64,000 nucleotides of DNA from Isosphaeraceae bacterium. GTDB taxonomy: Bacteria; Planctomycetota; Planctomycetia; Isosphaerales; Isosphaeraceae. The stretch covers positions 1-64,000 of the forward strand of contig JAJPJC010000122.1 of the NCBI GenBank assembly GCA_021324445.1. The letters run 5' to 3'. Both the position numbers and the translations under genes were made by a program. Numbering within the stretch: position 1 is the first letter of the stretch; each line of letters begins with the position of its first letter. This document shows positions 53,109 to 63,669 of this stretch, piece after piece. The notes beneath the pieces were generated by a model. That model worked only from the letters and a program-made list of their open reading frames with translations, did not search any database and had not been told where the DNA came from.

Positions 53109-53292
53109 GCGGGTCTACGGGAATCCCGCCGCCGGTCCTCCAAGGATGGGAACGTCCGGTTCCGCCAATCCGGGCGGCCGGCCGCTGCATGGATTCCCCA
53201 GGCAGGAGACGTTAAGATGGTCGGACGTTTGGCCTAGAGCCACTTGCGTGGGGAGGGGCTTGATCTCAGACCCGGTTCCAGGAGGCTACACC

Positions 53293-54234
53293 ATGCGGGA
53301 TAAGCTCTTGAGTCTGGCTTCGCTCATCGGACTCTTCCTGCTGCTCATCGCACCCCGAACACTCAGCGCCGGCGAACCCCGCGCCGATACCGGCTCCACG
53401 GCGACCCAGACCAGGGTCATCCGCATCGGCGCGGTCGCGTACTCCCCCAGCGCCGTGACGATCTTCGAGGGCGTCCGCCGCTATTTCGAGCGCGCTGGTC
53501 TGCCCGTCGATTATGTCCTCTATTCCCACTACGACGCCCTGGTTGAGGCCCTGCACAAGAAGCAGGTGGATATCGCCTGGAACACACCGCTCGCCCATGC
53601 CCAGTACCACCTCAGGGCGGGCAACGGCAGCCAGGCCCTGGTCATGCGGGACGTGGACTGCAACTTCCGCTCGATGCTCATCGTCCGAGCCGATGCCGGC
53701 ATCCATTCGCTCGACGACTTGAAGGGGAAGACGCTGATCCTGGGGAGTCGGCAGGCCGCCGAGGCGACCGTGCTGCCGATGCACTTCCTGCAACGAGAGG
53801 GGCTGATCCCAAGTCGTCTCAAGATCCTCAGCCTGGACGGCCAGGTGGATCTGCGAGGCAACCCCTGCTCGAGTGAGATTCACGTCCTGAAAGCCCTTCA
53901 AGAAGGGCGCGGGCAGGCGGGGATCATCGGCGAACGACTCTGGAACCGCCTGTCCCAGGACCAGCCCGATCAGGTCAACCGCTTGAAGGCTCTCTGGGTT
54001 TCGCCCCCGTTCAGCCACTGCGTCTTCACCGCGAGCAAGGACTTCGACAAGGAGCTTGCGGGCCGATTCACCCAGCTCATGCTGGCGATGGACCCGAAGG
54101 ATCCCTTAACTGCGGAGGCGATGCGGCTGGAGGGGACCCGGAAGTGGGTCGCCGGGAGCCAGGAGGGATTCCAGGAACTGCTGAAGGCACTCCAGGAGGA
54201 GTCGGGGTGCTGCTCGGCCGAGCCGGCGAAATGA
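53293..54234 (+). CDS. PhnD-like periplasmic binding protein
   Basis: A 313-residue solute-binding protein of the phosphate/phosphite/phosphonate type. The signal peptide is residues 1-26 (LLSLASLIGLFLLLIAPRTL). Family features are IRIGAVAYSPSAVTIFEGVR, DIAWNTPLAHAQYHL, the loop DDLKGKTLILGSRQAAEAT and the hinge VSPPFSHCVFTASKDF. The ATG at 53293 follows AGGAGG. No phn permease or ATPase lies nearby, so it is an orphan binding protein; its ligand may not be a phosphonate. The tail ESGCCSAEPAK holds two adjacent Cys. Confidence 0.82.
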   Translation: MRDKLLSLASLIGLFLLLIAPRTLSAGEPRADTGSTATQTRVIRIGAVAYSPSAVTIFEGVRRYFERAGLPVDYVLYSHYDALVEALHKKQVDIAWNTPLAHAQYHLRAGNGSQALVMRDVDCNFRSMLIVRADAGIHSLDDLKGKTLILGSRQAAEATVLPMHFLQREGLIPSRLKILSLDGQVDLRGNPCSSEIHVLKALQEGRGQAGIIGERLWNRLSQDQPDQVNRLKALWVSPPFSHCVFTASKDFDKELAGRFTQLMLAMDPKDPLTAEAMRLEGTRKWVAGSQEGFQELLKALQEESGCCSAEPAK

Positions 54235-54396
54235 CCCTCTCGCCCCTGTGCGGGAGCAGGACTTCCGGCGCCTGGGGCGGCACTCGGCCGAGCGGTTCGT
54301 TCGGGATTGGATCGATCCCGCACAGGAGCCGATCCCGAGGACGCTGCGACCGGGAACCAGCCAGGCCCGTCTGACCGGGATGGGGAGGCAGCGCCG

Positions 54397-55338
54397 ATGA
54401 AAGGGGTCTGGCTCTTGGCGGGCCTGGCTGTTGGGTGGAATCCGGGCGACGCGGCACGGGCGGCGGATGAGCCACTGGTCCTGGATGTCTGGCCGGGCAA
54501 GGCGGTGGGGGATCACGGGCAGATCGGCCCGGAGCGGGTGCGGGCCGCGGCGGAGGCACCGACGACGGATGCGAAGTGGATCACCAACGTGACGCGACCG
54601 ACGATCTCGGTGTTCCGTCCCGGCGCGGAGCACAACTCCCGGGTCGCGGTCGTGATCTGCCCGGGCGGCGGGTACTGGAACCTGGCGTGGGACAAGGAGG
54701 GCGAGGAGGTGGCGGCGTGGCTCCAGACGCTGGGGATCACGGGCGTGGTGCTGAAGTACCGGGTGCCGCGACGGCCCGGCGAGCCGCAGCGGCTGCCCGC
54801 ACCGGGACCGTTGCTGGATGCGCAGCGGGCGATCCGCCTGGTGCGCAGCCGTGCCGGCGAGTGGGGGATCGACCCCGAGCGGATCGGGATCATGGGGTTC
54901 TCGGCCGGCGGGCATCTGGCGGTGATGACGGCGATCTCGTTCGAGAAGCCCGCGTACGAGCCGATCGACGCGGTCGATCGCACCAGCTGCCGGCCGAACT
55001 TCGCGGTGGTCGCCTATCCGGGCTACATCCTGACGCACCCGGGGTCGGGCGTGCTGGCCGATTCGATCCGGATCCCCAAGGGGACCGGGCCAATGTTCCT
55101 GGTCCACGCCAGCGACGATGACGAGCCGGGCGCGCAGCCGGAGCAGAGCCTGGCGCTGTACCGGACGTTGCGGGGTGCCGGCGTGCCGGTGGAGCTGCAC
55201 ATCTACGACGAGGGGGGACACGGGTTCGGCGTGAGGCGGTCCCGACGGTCTGTCTCGCGCTGGCCGGAGCAGTGCGCGGAGTGGTTGAGGCATCGGGGCA
55301 TCCTGCCCGGTCCCGCCGGTGATCGAACAGGACGGTGA
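54397..55338 (+). CDS. Exported alpha/beta-hydrolase (esterase/lipase family)
   Basis: A 313-residue hydrolase with a signal peptide (VWLLAGLAVGWNPGDAARAAD). The oxyanion hole is in VICPGGGYWNLAW and the nucleophile in IMGFSAGGHLAVM (GxSxG). The acid is probably in HASDDDEPGA and the base His in YDEGGHGFGV. It resembles BD-FAE/acetylxylan-esterase-like enzymes that deacetylate polysaccharide, suiting a planctomycete that feeds on complex sugars. GGGGAGG precedes the ATG. A sulfatase fragment lies just downstream in the opposite direction. Confidence 0.85.
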   Translation: MKGVWLLAGLAVGWNPGDAARAADEPLVLDVWPGKAVGDHGQIGPERVRAAAEAPTTDAKWITNVTRPTISVFRPGAEHNSRVAVVICPGGGYWNLAWDKEGEEVAAWLQTLGITGVVLKYRVPRRPGEPQRLPAPGPLLDAQRAIRLVRSRAGEWGIDPERIGIMGFSAGGHLAVMTAISFEKPAYEPIDAVDRTSCRPNFAVVAYPGYILTHPGSGVLADSIRIPKGTGPMFLVHASDDDEPGAQPEQSLALYRTLRGAGVPVELHIYDEGGHGFGVRRSRRSVSRWPEQCAEWLRHRGILPGPAGDRTGR

Positions 55339-55392
55339 TCGGCGGCACCGCGTTGAGAAACCGCGCGAGCGGGGTGATTCGAGTTCCCCGGG

Positions 55393-55881
55393 TCAGGGAG
55401 CGGTCTTCGCGGCGGCTCTGGTCGGGACGGCCGCTCCGGCTGGGAAATCCTTGACCATCTGATCCCAGTCGGCCTTCAGCCGGGCCATGATCGCGCCGTG
55501 ATCCGCCGCGACATCCTGCGGCTCTGCCGGGTCGTTCTCCAGGTCGAACACGCTCATGGCTCGTGTCCCCGCGCCGGTTCGCAGCCCCGGATACTCCGTC
55601 GGCTGTGGCTGCTCGGAGGGGGCCAGGATGGTGACTCCATCCGGTCCGCGCGGGTCGTGCCAGGGCTGACCCGGTGCGGTCCGTAGTCCATCCCGGGGCG
55701 CCAGCACCTGGAGCTTCCATCGATCGTCCCGCACCGTGGCCAGACGCGATCCCAGGTGCCCGAACACCACGGGGTGGAGGGCCGGCTCCTTCCCCGAGAG
55801 CAGGGGAAAGCGGTCCTTGCCATCGTTCACGCGGTCCCGCGGCGGCGGCGCGCCGGCCGCGGCCAGGGCCGTCGCAAACAT
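55393..55881 (-). pseudogene. Sulfatase, C-terminal remnant
   Basis: About 160 residues match only the tail of a sulfatase. It opens ATALAAAGAPPPRDRVNDGK, where full sulfatases read PTLAALAGAPLP...DG, and continues with LATVRDDRWKLQVLAPRDGL and FDLENDPAEPQDVAADHGAI. The catalytic CxPSR region and the metal-binding core, about 300 residues, are missing. Upstream of 55881 the frame continues only a few residues (DTPGV) before similarity ends. I therefore read it as a truncated, inactive gene. Confidence 0.75.
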
Positions 55882-56095
55882 GACCCCAGGGGTGTCAGGA
55901 TCGAAAGGGACTCACGGCCAGAGTCTTCACCACGCCGCGCGCCCGGAAACGACCGGCAGATGCCTATCCCGTCAAGTCCGCTGTTCCGATTGTAGCGACC
56001 GCGTGGTTAGGAACAATCGCCGTTGACCGTAGCGTCGTTGATCCGGTGTGTTACATTGGATCAATCGATCGGATCGATCCAGGGGGAGAAGTGCC

Positions 56096-56572
56096 ATGGC
56101 AACGAAAACCGCAGGTCAGAGCAAGAGCGCGTTCGTCCGGGACTTCATCGGCAAGAACCCGACGGCGAACCGCAAGAGCGTGGAACAGGCTTGGCATGAA
56201 GCGGGGCATGAGGGACCGATCAGCTCAGCCCTCGTGAGCAATCTCCGCCGCGAGCTGGGCCTGACGGGCACCACGCAGCGCCGTGTGAGACCCGCTGACG
56301 GCAATGGAGCGGCTGGAGCACCGGTGGCCGGGCCAAAGGCATCAAGGCCCAAGAAGCGTCGCCGACGCCGCAAGGGCAAGGCGGGCGGTGCCGAGGCCAC
56401 ACCCATCTCGGGGCCAAAGCCCTCCACGGGCGGCCGGGCCAAGGGACTTGCCGAGATCGAGGAGGGCATCGACCGCCTGATCATCAAGCTGATGGCCGTG
56501 GGCGGCTTCGAGGGTATCGAGCACGAGTTACGGAAGGTGCGGCGGCTGCTCTATCGACGTTTTCAGGAATGA
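56096..56572 (+). CDS. Hypothetical basic protein, possibly DNA-binding
   Basis: A 158-residue protein in three parts. Residues 1-60 look like a winged-helix or AT-hook-associated module (SKSAFVRDFIGKNPTANRKS, then SSALVSNLRRELGL). A linker of Lys/Arg/Gly/Pro follows (KKRRRRRKGKAGG). The C-terminal 45 residues are amphipathic helices (LAEIEEGIDRLIIKLMAVGG, RKVRRLLYRRFQE). Planctomycetes commonly encode such proteins, from memory, but no function is known to me. It starts at 56096 after AGGGGGAGAAG. No neighbour suggests a pathway. Confidence 0.72.
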   Translation: MATKTAGQSKSAFVRDFIGKNPTANRKSVEQAWHEAGHEGPISSALVSNLRRELGLTGTTQRRVRPADGNGAAGAPVAGPKASRPKKRRRRRKGKAGGAEATPISGPKPSTGGRAKGLAEIEEGIDRLIIKLMAVGGFEGIEHELRKVRRLLYRRFQE

Positions 56573-56605
56573 GGGCCGGCGGGCCGAGATCACGATCGGG
56601 ATGGA

Positions 56606-57853
56606 TCACTGGCCGCTCTTCGGCTCCGCTGCCGGCTTGGAGTCCCGCCAGAGCCAGCGCAGCGACTCGGGCAGGATCGCCCGGCCGTGACGGTTGCTGT
56701 GGAAGCCCGAGCCGTAGACGAACCGGTAATCATAACCCGCGAACTGCAACGCCTTGGCCATCTGCTGGTTGGCCAGCGGCCAGTTGCCATTGGCGTTGTC
56801 CAGGTCGTTGGCGCCATCCTGGAGGAAGACGCGGATCGGCTTGCGGGGTGTCTTGCGGATGAGGGCCTCGTAGTTGTGGCCCCCTTCGCGGCGGGTCTTG
56901 CCGCTGGCGATGTTGGTGAAGCTGCCGACCCAGGACAGCACCTTGCGAAACTCGTCCGGCCGCTCCCAGGCGACCGTCCAGGCGCAGATCCCGCCGCTGC
57001 TGATGCCGGCGATGGCCCGGCTGTCGGGGTCGTGGCGCAGCTTCACCGTCTTCTCGACCTCGGGCAGGATCTCCTCGAGCAGGAACCGGGCGTAGCGGTC
57101 GGACAGCGTGTCGTACTCGACGCTGCGCTGGCCCCGACCGCCCTCACCGGGCCCGGTGCCGGGGTTGAGGAAGATGGCGACCGTCACGGGCATCTCGCCC
57201 GCGGCGATCAGGTTGTCGAAGACGGTGGGCACAAAGCTGGTGTATCCACTGCCGTCCTGGAAGACCATGACGCAGGCCGGTTGGTCGGCCCGGTACTGCG
57301 CGGGGACGTAGATCCACCATTCACGCCGAGTCCTGGGGAAGATCTTGCTCTCCCACGGCGTCTGGTGAGTCAGTTTTCCCTTGGGGACGCCGGGCCGCTC
57401 GGTGAGTTCGGGCTGGTCGTCGTAGACCTCGACCTGACCCCTCCTTCGCACCTGGGTGCCGTCGAGGAGATACGACCAGCGGAAGGCCGTCCCGTCGGGG
57501 AAGCGGTGCGTGGCCGCGAAGAGGGGCGTCTCGCCGACTCGCGCCAGCGGCAGGACCTTGCCGTCGCTGGTGACGATTGCGGCCGTCTTCGCCCCCGGCG
57601 CCTCGATGGCCCAGGCCGTCTCCAGCCGCTCGACCCGGGGATTCGCGCCGTCGCGGACGTTGTCCTGGCCGGACCGATCCTTGCCGAACCAGGCGCGGAT
57701 GTCCCGGGCCAGCACCGCGGCGTTCTCGCCCGTGGGCCCGGCTGCCAGGCGTTCGGCCAGCACCCGCGTTGAGAGCTGGCCGGCGGCCCCGGCCCGATGG
57801 ACCAGGGTCAAGGTCACGAGGATCGAAAGTCCCGGCGTGGTGAGCTTGAGCAT
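56606..57853 (-). CDS. Exported esterase (enterochelin esterase / esterase D fold)
   Basis: A 415-residue hydrolase with a signal peptide ([17 protein letters not shown]). An N-terminal carbohydrate-binding-like beta domain ([20 protein letters not shown]) precedes the esterase domain, which starts about residue 175 with [20 protein letters not shown]. The nucleophile is in [18 protein letters not shown] (GxSxG) and the base His near the end in [19 protein letters not shown]. Such enzymes cleave ferulate, siderophore or acetyl esters; the substrate here is unknown. It is divergent from the epimerase. Confidence 0.85.
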   Translation of the reverse strand: MLKLTTPGLSILVTLTLVHRAGAAGQLSTRVLAERLAAGPTGENAAVLARDIRAWFGKDRSGQDNVRDGANPRVERLETAWAIEAPGAKTAAIVTSDGKVLPLARVGETPLFAATHRFPDGTAFRWSYLLDGTQVRRRGQVEVYDDQPELTERPGVPKGKLTHQTPWESKIFPRTRREWWIYVPAQYRADQPACVMVFQDGSGYTSFVPTVFDNLIAAGEMPVTVAIFLNPGTGPGEGGRGQRSVEYDTLSDRYARFLLEEILPEVEKTVKLRHDPDSRAIAGISSGGICAWTVAWERPDEFRKVLSWVGSFTNIASGKTRREGGHNYEALIRKTPRKPIRVFLQDGANDLDNANGNWPLANQQMAKALQFAGYDYRFVYGSGFHSNRHGRAILPESLRWLWRDSKPAAEPKSGQ

Positions 57854-57960
57854 GGCGTGTCCTTCGTTGGGGCGTTCGCTGGTCTCGGAATTACCCTGGC
57901 TGCCCGCTATGATAACTCCAGGAACGACGCCCGAAACCTGGCCGCCTTCCGGAGTTCAGT

Positions 57961-58878
57961 ATGCGCATTGCCATCACCGGTGCAACAGGCTTCCTGGGCC
58001 GCTACCTCGTGCGTCAGCTTGCGGGCGCCGGTCATCTCCTCCGTTGCTGGTATCGGCCGGGCAGTGACCGGAGCGGGTTCGAGAAGCAGGCCGGCGCCAT
58101 CGAGTGGCTGCCGGGCTCGCTGGGGGACCCGGCGGCCGCGGGAGAACTGGTCCGGGGCGCCGACGCGGTGGTTCATGCGGCCGTCCAGTGGGAAGGCCCC
58201 CGCACGCGCGGCCGTGGCAGTCACGGTGCCGCCGACGTCTTCTTCGGGGTCAACCTGAGCGGCTCGCTCCACCTCTTCCAGGCCGCCTTCGAGGCCAGTG
58301 TCCCGCGCTTCGTGTTCATCTCCACCTGTGCCGTCCACGAGGTGATCCTGGACGACCGGCCGCTGGACGAGACCCACCCGCTCTGGCCGACCAGCCATTA
58401 CGGAGCGCACAAGGCGGCGCTGGAGGCGTTCGTCCACAGCTACGGCCTGGGACAGGGCTGGCCCATCTGCGCCCTGCGACCGACCGGCATCTACGGCCTG
58501 GCCCACCCCGCTCCGGCCAGCCGCTGGTATGACCTCGTGGGCCAGGTGCTGCGGGGTGAGCCGGTGGCCTCGCCGAAAGGAGGTAAGGAGGTCCACGCCG
58601 CCGACGTCGCCCGCGCCGTTGAGCTGCTGCTCAATGCGGACGCCAGGACAATCGCCGGCCAGGCGTTCAACTGCTGCGACCGGTACATCGCGGAGCAGGA
58701 GGTGGCCCGGATTGCGCAAGAGCTAACCGGCTGCCGGAGCGAGATCGCCGATCTCAACCGCGGACCGAAGCACCAGATCGAAACGCGGAAGATCCGGGCG
58801 CTGGGGATGACTTTCGGCGGCGAGGCGCTGTTGCGCCGAACGGTGCAGGAGCTGATCGAGGCGCAGGGTCTGCCCTGA
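57961..58878 (+). CDS. NAD-dependent epimerase/dehydratase
   Basis: A 305-residue extended short-chain dehydrogenase. The nucleotide-binding motif is ITGATGFLGRYLVRQLAGAG, with catalytic Tyr and Lys in SHYGAHKAALEAFV (YxxxK). The middle holds FVFISTCAVHEVILDD with the Ser/Thr of the triad, and RPTGIYGLAHP. These enzymes modify NDP-sugars or reduce dihydroflavonol-like ketones; a nucleotide sugar is more likely in bacteria. It is convergent with the mutase operon, 20 bases apart. Confidence 0.82.
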   Translation: MRIAITGATGFLGRYLVRQLAGAGHLLRCWYRPGSDRSGFEKQAGAIEWLPGSLGDPAAAGELVRGADAVVHAAVQWEGPRTRGRGSHGAADVFFGVNLSGSLHLFQAAFEASVPRFVFISTCAVHEVILDDRPLDETHPLWPTSHYGAHKAALEAFVHSYGLGQGWPICALRPTGIYGLAHPAPASRWYDLVGQVLRGEPVASPKGGKEVHAADVARAVELLLNADARTIAGQAFNCCDRYIAEQEVARIAQELTGCRSEIADLNRGPKHQIETRKIRALGMTFGGEALLRRTVQELIEAQGLP

Positions 58879-58898
58879 TCGCGAGGCGGGATCGGCCG

Positions 58899-59819
58899 TC
58901 ATCTCGCGGTCTCCTGCTTGCCGATCAAGGCTTGGAGAAGCTCATCCGCGGCCTGGCCGTCGTCAAGCTCATGTCGCCGCCAGCGGTCCAGGATCGGCTC
59001 AACGTCGTCGGCCTGGTGGTGGAAGCGACGCGCCAGGCGTTGCTGGGCCAGCCTCAGCAAGGCCCGCCCATCCGGCTCCGCCCGGGACGTCCGGGCCGGC
59101 AGCGACTCGACGATCTGCCAGAGATCCTCCAGCCCCCATCCCTGGTCACTGCTGGCGCGGAGCACGGGGATGGCGCGACAGCCGGGCAGATTCAGGAGGC
59201 CGCGGACCTGCGCCTCGGTCCGCTCGGCCCCGGGCAGGTCTGCCTTGTGGACCACGACCACATCGGCGACTTCGAGCAGCCCGGCCTTCTCCCACTGGAA
59301 TTCGTCGCCGGTCTCCGGCTGCAAGAGCAGGACCACGACGTCCGCCACAGCCCAGACCGCCGTATCCCCCTGCCCCACCCCCGCCGTCTCCAGCAGCACG
59401 ACGTCGAAGCGGAATGCCCGGAGGAGCTCGATCATCCGGTCGAGGTGTTCGGCGATGCCTTCGTGTCCCCTCGCGGCCGTCATGCTGCGGATGAAGACAC
59501 CGGGATCCTCGGGCCGGCTGGGCATGCGGACGCGATCGGCCAGGAGTGCGCCCCCGGTGAGGTCGCTCTCGGGATCACAGGCCAGGACCGCCACGGTCCA
59601 CCCCCGGGCCCGCAACGGCTCGATCAGCTTGCCGATCAAGGTGCTCTTGCCGACGCCGCCGCTGCCGGTCACGGCCACGACCCGTGTGCGGCCGGCCTCC
59701 GCGTCGGGAAGCCCCGCCCGGATCGCCTCCACCTGCTCCCCGCGCGCGACCAGCGTCAGGAGGCGGGCCAGGGCCAGCCGATCCCCCTGCCGGAACCGTT
59801 CCAGGAGAGGCTCAAGCAT
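58899..59819 (-). CDS. MeaB/MeaI-type GTPase for a B12-dependent mutase
   Basis: A 306-residue G3E-family GTPase that loads and protects the adenosylcobalamin mutase. The P-loop is VTGSGGVGKSTLIGK (about 50-64), the Mg/switch region LACDPESDLTGGALLADRVR, then IRSMTAARGHEGIAEHLD, LETAGVGQGDTAVW and the specificity motif VVHKADLPGA. I start at 59819 (MLEPLLERFR); this overlaps the small-subunit gene by eight bases. In Streptomyces the paralogue that serves isobutyryl-CoA mutase is MeaI; the IcmA-like neighbour suggests that partner here. Confidence 0.9.
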   Translation of the reverse strand: MLEPLLERFRQGDRLALARLLTLVARGEQVEAIRAGLPDAEAGRTRVVAVTGSGGVGKSTLIGKLIEPLRARGWTVAVLACDPESDLTGGALLADRVRMPSRPEDPGVFIRSMTAARGHEGIAEHLDRMIELLRAFRFDVVLLETAGVGQGDTAVWAVADVVVLLLQPETGDEFQWEKAGLLEVADVVVVHKADLPGAERTEAQVRGLLNLPGCRAIPVLRASSDQGWGLEDLWQIVESLPARTSRAEPDGRALLRLAQQRLARRFHHQADDVEPILDRWRRHELDDGQAADELLQALIGKQETAR

Positions 59820-60219
59820 CGGCCCGGTCCTCCCGACCTCGTAAGAAGGCGACGATCTCCGCCAGGGCTGTCCCGGGCCCGAAGACCCGGGCCACGCCGC
59901 GCTCGAGCAGCTTCGGGATGTCCTCACGGGGGATCGTTCCCCCAACGATCACGCCGACATGCCCCAGGCCCGCCCGCTCCAGTTGCTCCAGGACTCGCGG
60001 GACCAGGGTCATGTGCGCGCCGCTCAGCAGGCTCAGGCCGAGCCAGTCGGCGTCCTCGTCGGCGACGGCGCGGACGACCGCCTCCGGCGTCTGCCAGAGC
60101 CCGGCATAGATGACGTGGAAGCCGGCATCGCGCAGCGCCCGCGCCACCACCTTGATGCCCCGATCGTGACCATCGAGGCCCACCTTGGCCAGGACAATGC
60201 GCACCTTGTTATTTGTCAT
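59812..60219 (-). CDS. icmB: Cobalamin-binding small subunit of an acyl-CoA mutase
   Basis: A 135-residue B12-binding protein. The cofactor ligand motif is LDGHDRG, with Asp16, His18 and Gly21 (DxHxxG). SLLSGAHMTLVP and VGGTIPREDIPKL complete the cobalamin pocket. Its size equals that of IcmB of Streptomyces, and the large subunit next to it lacks a B12 domain. The start codon and the first codons (ATGACAAATAACAAG) are made of repeat heptads, so residues 2-5 (TNNK) are repeat-encoded. The conserved part begins at VRIVLAKVGLDGHD. Confidence 0.9.
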   Translation of the reverse strand: MTNNKVRIVLAKVGLDGHDRGIKVVARALRDAGFHVIYAGLWQTPEAVVRAVADEDADWLGLSLLSGAHMTLVPRVLEQLERAGLGHVGVIVGGTIPREDIPKLLERGVARVFGPGTALAEIVAFLRGREDRADA

Positions 60220-60379
60220 TTGTTATTTGTTACTTGTTACTGGACCTATAGCGGGACTTGGTTGACGGCAGAGCCTGCTCGGTCGCATCAGTCATGATCC
60301 ATCTCGTTAACCCGTTGCGAGAAGGTTGTGTGCCAGCGGCATCCGCCAGGTAGCCGATTGTCGAACGAATGACAAATAA

Positions 60380-60394
<15 letters not shown>
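60208..60394. repeat. GT-heptad inverted-arm element between icmA and icmB
   Basis: The left arm on the plus strand has GTTATTT (60208), GTCATTT (60215), GTTATTT (60222), GTTACTT (60229) and GTTACTG (60236). The right arm on the minus strand has GTTATTA (60394), GTTATTA (60387), GTTATTT (60380) and GTCATTC (60373). A core of about 120 bp separates them. The left arm covers the icmB start codon and its next four codons. The right arm supplies the last codons of icmA and its TAG stop (60382-60380). Confidence 0.85.
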
Positions 60395-62029
<1,635 letters not shown>

Positions 62030-62136
62030 GGTGGTGCTCCTCACGCTGGGGTCCTCTCCCCATCGGGCGGCGAACGAGGTGACCGCAACCAAAGGGATGT
62101 CGAGGAGTTGGCGACGACGGAGCGGGAGGTCGGAGA

Positions 62137-63669
62137 CTATCCGACCGCGGCGGCCAGGGCCAGCGCGAGGATGAGCAGGATCACCAACATCGCGATCACG
62201 ATTGGCCCCGCGGTCGGCTCCGCCAGGTAATCGCCGATTGCTTCCCCGATCCGCTCGAGCCAGATCTGGTCCGTGGCGGGTGCCTCGTCCGGCGGCCCCA
62301 TGGAGCGCAGCTCGGCCATCACTCGATTCATCTGGATCAATTCGTTGCGGTATTTCTCATGCACCTCTCTCCCGGATTCGGTGCCCTCCTCTTCGAGGAG
62401 CTTGCGATGGGAGGAGAGCCCCTTGGTGGAGGGCGGTTTCGCCGCCTCCTTGTCGACCAACCGCGGGGATTCTCGCGCCGGTTGGCCGGTCGGCCGCAGT
62501 GCCGATTCGATCACCGACCAGTCCACCGGCGCTTCGGGCTCCGGGGGCGTCGTGGCGCCGCCGGCCGCGAAGCGCTCGTCCCCCGGCCGCGCGCGCGCCC
62601 GGCGATCGGCACGGTGCGCCGGCGGGATCAGCGCCTCGAGGGCCTCGGCGGCCTCCACCGCCGAGCCGAAGCGATCGTCCGGGCGGATGGCGAGCAGTCG
62701 ATCGACGATCCGGACCAGGCGGGAGGGGAGGTCCGCACGGACATCGGTGATCGGGACATGCCGCTGGTGGATCCGCTTGACCAGCCGATCCTCCCGGGTC
62801 TCGCCAGGGAAGGCGTACGTCCCCGTGAGCAGCCGGTACATCGTGCAGCCCAGGCTGAAGAGGTCCGTCCGGGCATCGATCGGCTTGTGCTTGATCTGCT
62901 CCGGCGACATGAAATCGGTCGTCCCGACCAGGATCCCCTCGTCGGTATCGAAGACGTTGCCCGGCTGCTGGGCCTGCCCGACCAGTTCCCCGAATCCCAG
63001 GTCGAGCACCTTCACGACCCCCGTGTTGACCAGGAACAGGTTCGTCGGCTTGACATCGCGATGGATCACCCCCTTCTCGTGCGCGTGGGCGAGGCCCCGG
63101 CAGGCCTGCGCCATGTACGCCATGACCTCCTGCGGTGGCAGCGGCCCGCGCCGCGCGAAGACGTGTTCCAGGTCGTCCCCTTCCAGGTACTCCATGACGA
63201 TGTACGGGCAGCCCTCATGCTCGTCGGCATCGATGGCTCGAACCACGTTGGGATGGTCCAGGAGACCGACAATCTTCATCTCCCGGAAGAACCGGGGGAT
63301 CCACTTCTTACTCAAGGCGGGGTCGGGCCGGACGACCTTGAGAGCGACCAGGCGATCCATCAGGCGGTGCCGCGCCAGGAACACCCGGCCCCGCGCCCCC
63401 AGGCCGATGTGATCCAGCAGGATATAACGTCCTCCGAAGACGAGGCCCCTCTTCCCCTTCAGAAGCCGGTGGGCCTGAAACTCCGTGAGCATCCCCTCCT
63501 GGACGAGTTGAACGGCCAGGGTCGAGGGGTCATCGGGGTCAGCCTGGGGTCGGTACCGCTCCCGCACCTCTCGCCATTGCCAGTCGGACAGGATCTCCGA
63601 CTGTTCCAGGATCGAGAGGAACTCGGAAGTCGAGACGCGCGCTCGCATGGCCTCGGTGCCTTCAGGCAT
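62137..63669 (-). CDS. Ser/Thr protein kinase with C-terminal membrane anchor
   Basis: A 510-residue Hanks-type kinase. Residues 10-75 form a helical N-terminal domain seen in planctomycete kinases (LSDWQWREVRERY, LTEFQAHRLLKGKRGLVFGG). The kinase domain spans about 80-350: loop IGLGARGRVFLARH, Lys111 in VALKVVRP, HRDVKPTNLFL with Asp205, and then DLG at 223-225 in place of DFG. GTTDFMSPEQIKHK is the activation-loop end. A disordered linker leads to one transmembrane helix at the very C-terminus (GPIVIAMLVILLILALALAA), so the catalytic domain is cytoplasmic. It is upstream of icmA on the same strand, 107 bases away. Starts at 63669 or 63648 are both possible. Confidence 0.88.
   Translation of the reverse strand: MPEGTEAMRARVSTSEFLSILEQSEILSDWQWREVRERYRPQADPDDPSTLAVQLVQEGMLTEFQAHRLLKGKRGLVFGGRYILLDHIGLGARGRVFLARHRLMDRLVALKVVRPDPALSKKWIPRFFREMKIVGLLDHPNVVRAIDADEHEGCPYIVMEYLEGDDLEHVFARRGPLPPQEVMAYMAQACRGLAHAHEKGVIHRDVKPTNLFLVNTGVVKVLDLGFGELVGQAQQPGNVFDTDEGILVGTTDFMSPEQIKHKPIDARTDLFSLGCTMYRLLTGTYAFPGETREDRLVKRIHQRHVPITDVRADLPSRLVRIVDRLLAIRPDDRFGSAVEAAEALEALIPPAHRADRRARARPGDERFAAGGATTPPEPEAPVDWSVIESALRPTGQPARESPRLVDKEAAKPPSTKGLSSHRKLLEEEGTESGREVHEKYRNELIQMNRVMAELRSMGPPDEAPATDQIWLERIGEAIGDYLAEPTAGPIVIAMLVILLILALALAAAVG

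Noticed and set aside
56023-56057. TTGACC and TACATT boxes before the basic protein gene at 56096
   Set aside because: The spacing is 23 bases, too long for a sigma-70 promoter, and no better -10 box lies at 17 bases.
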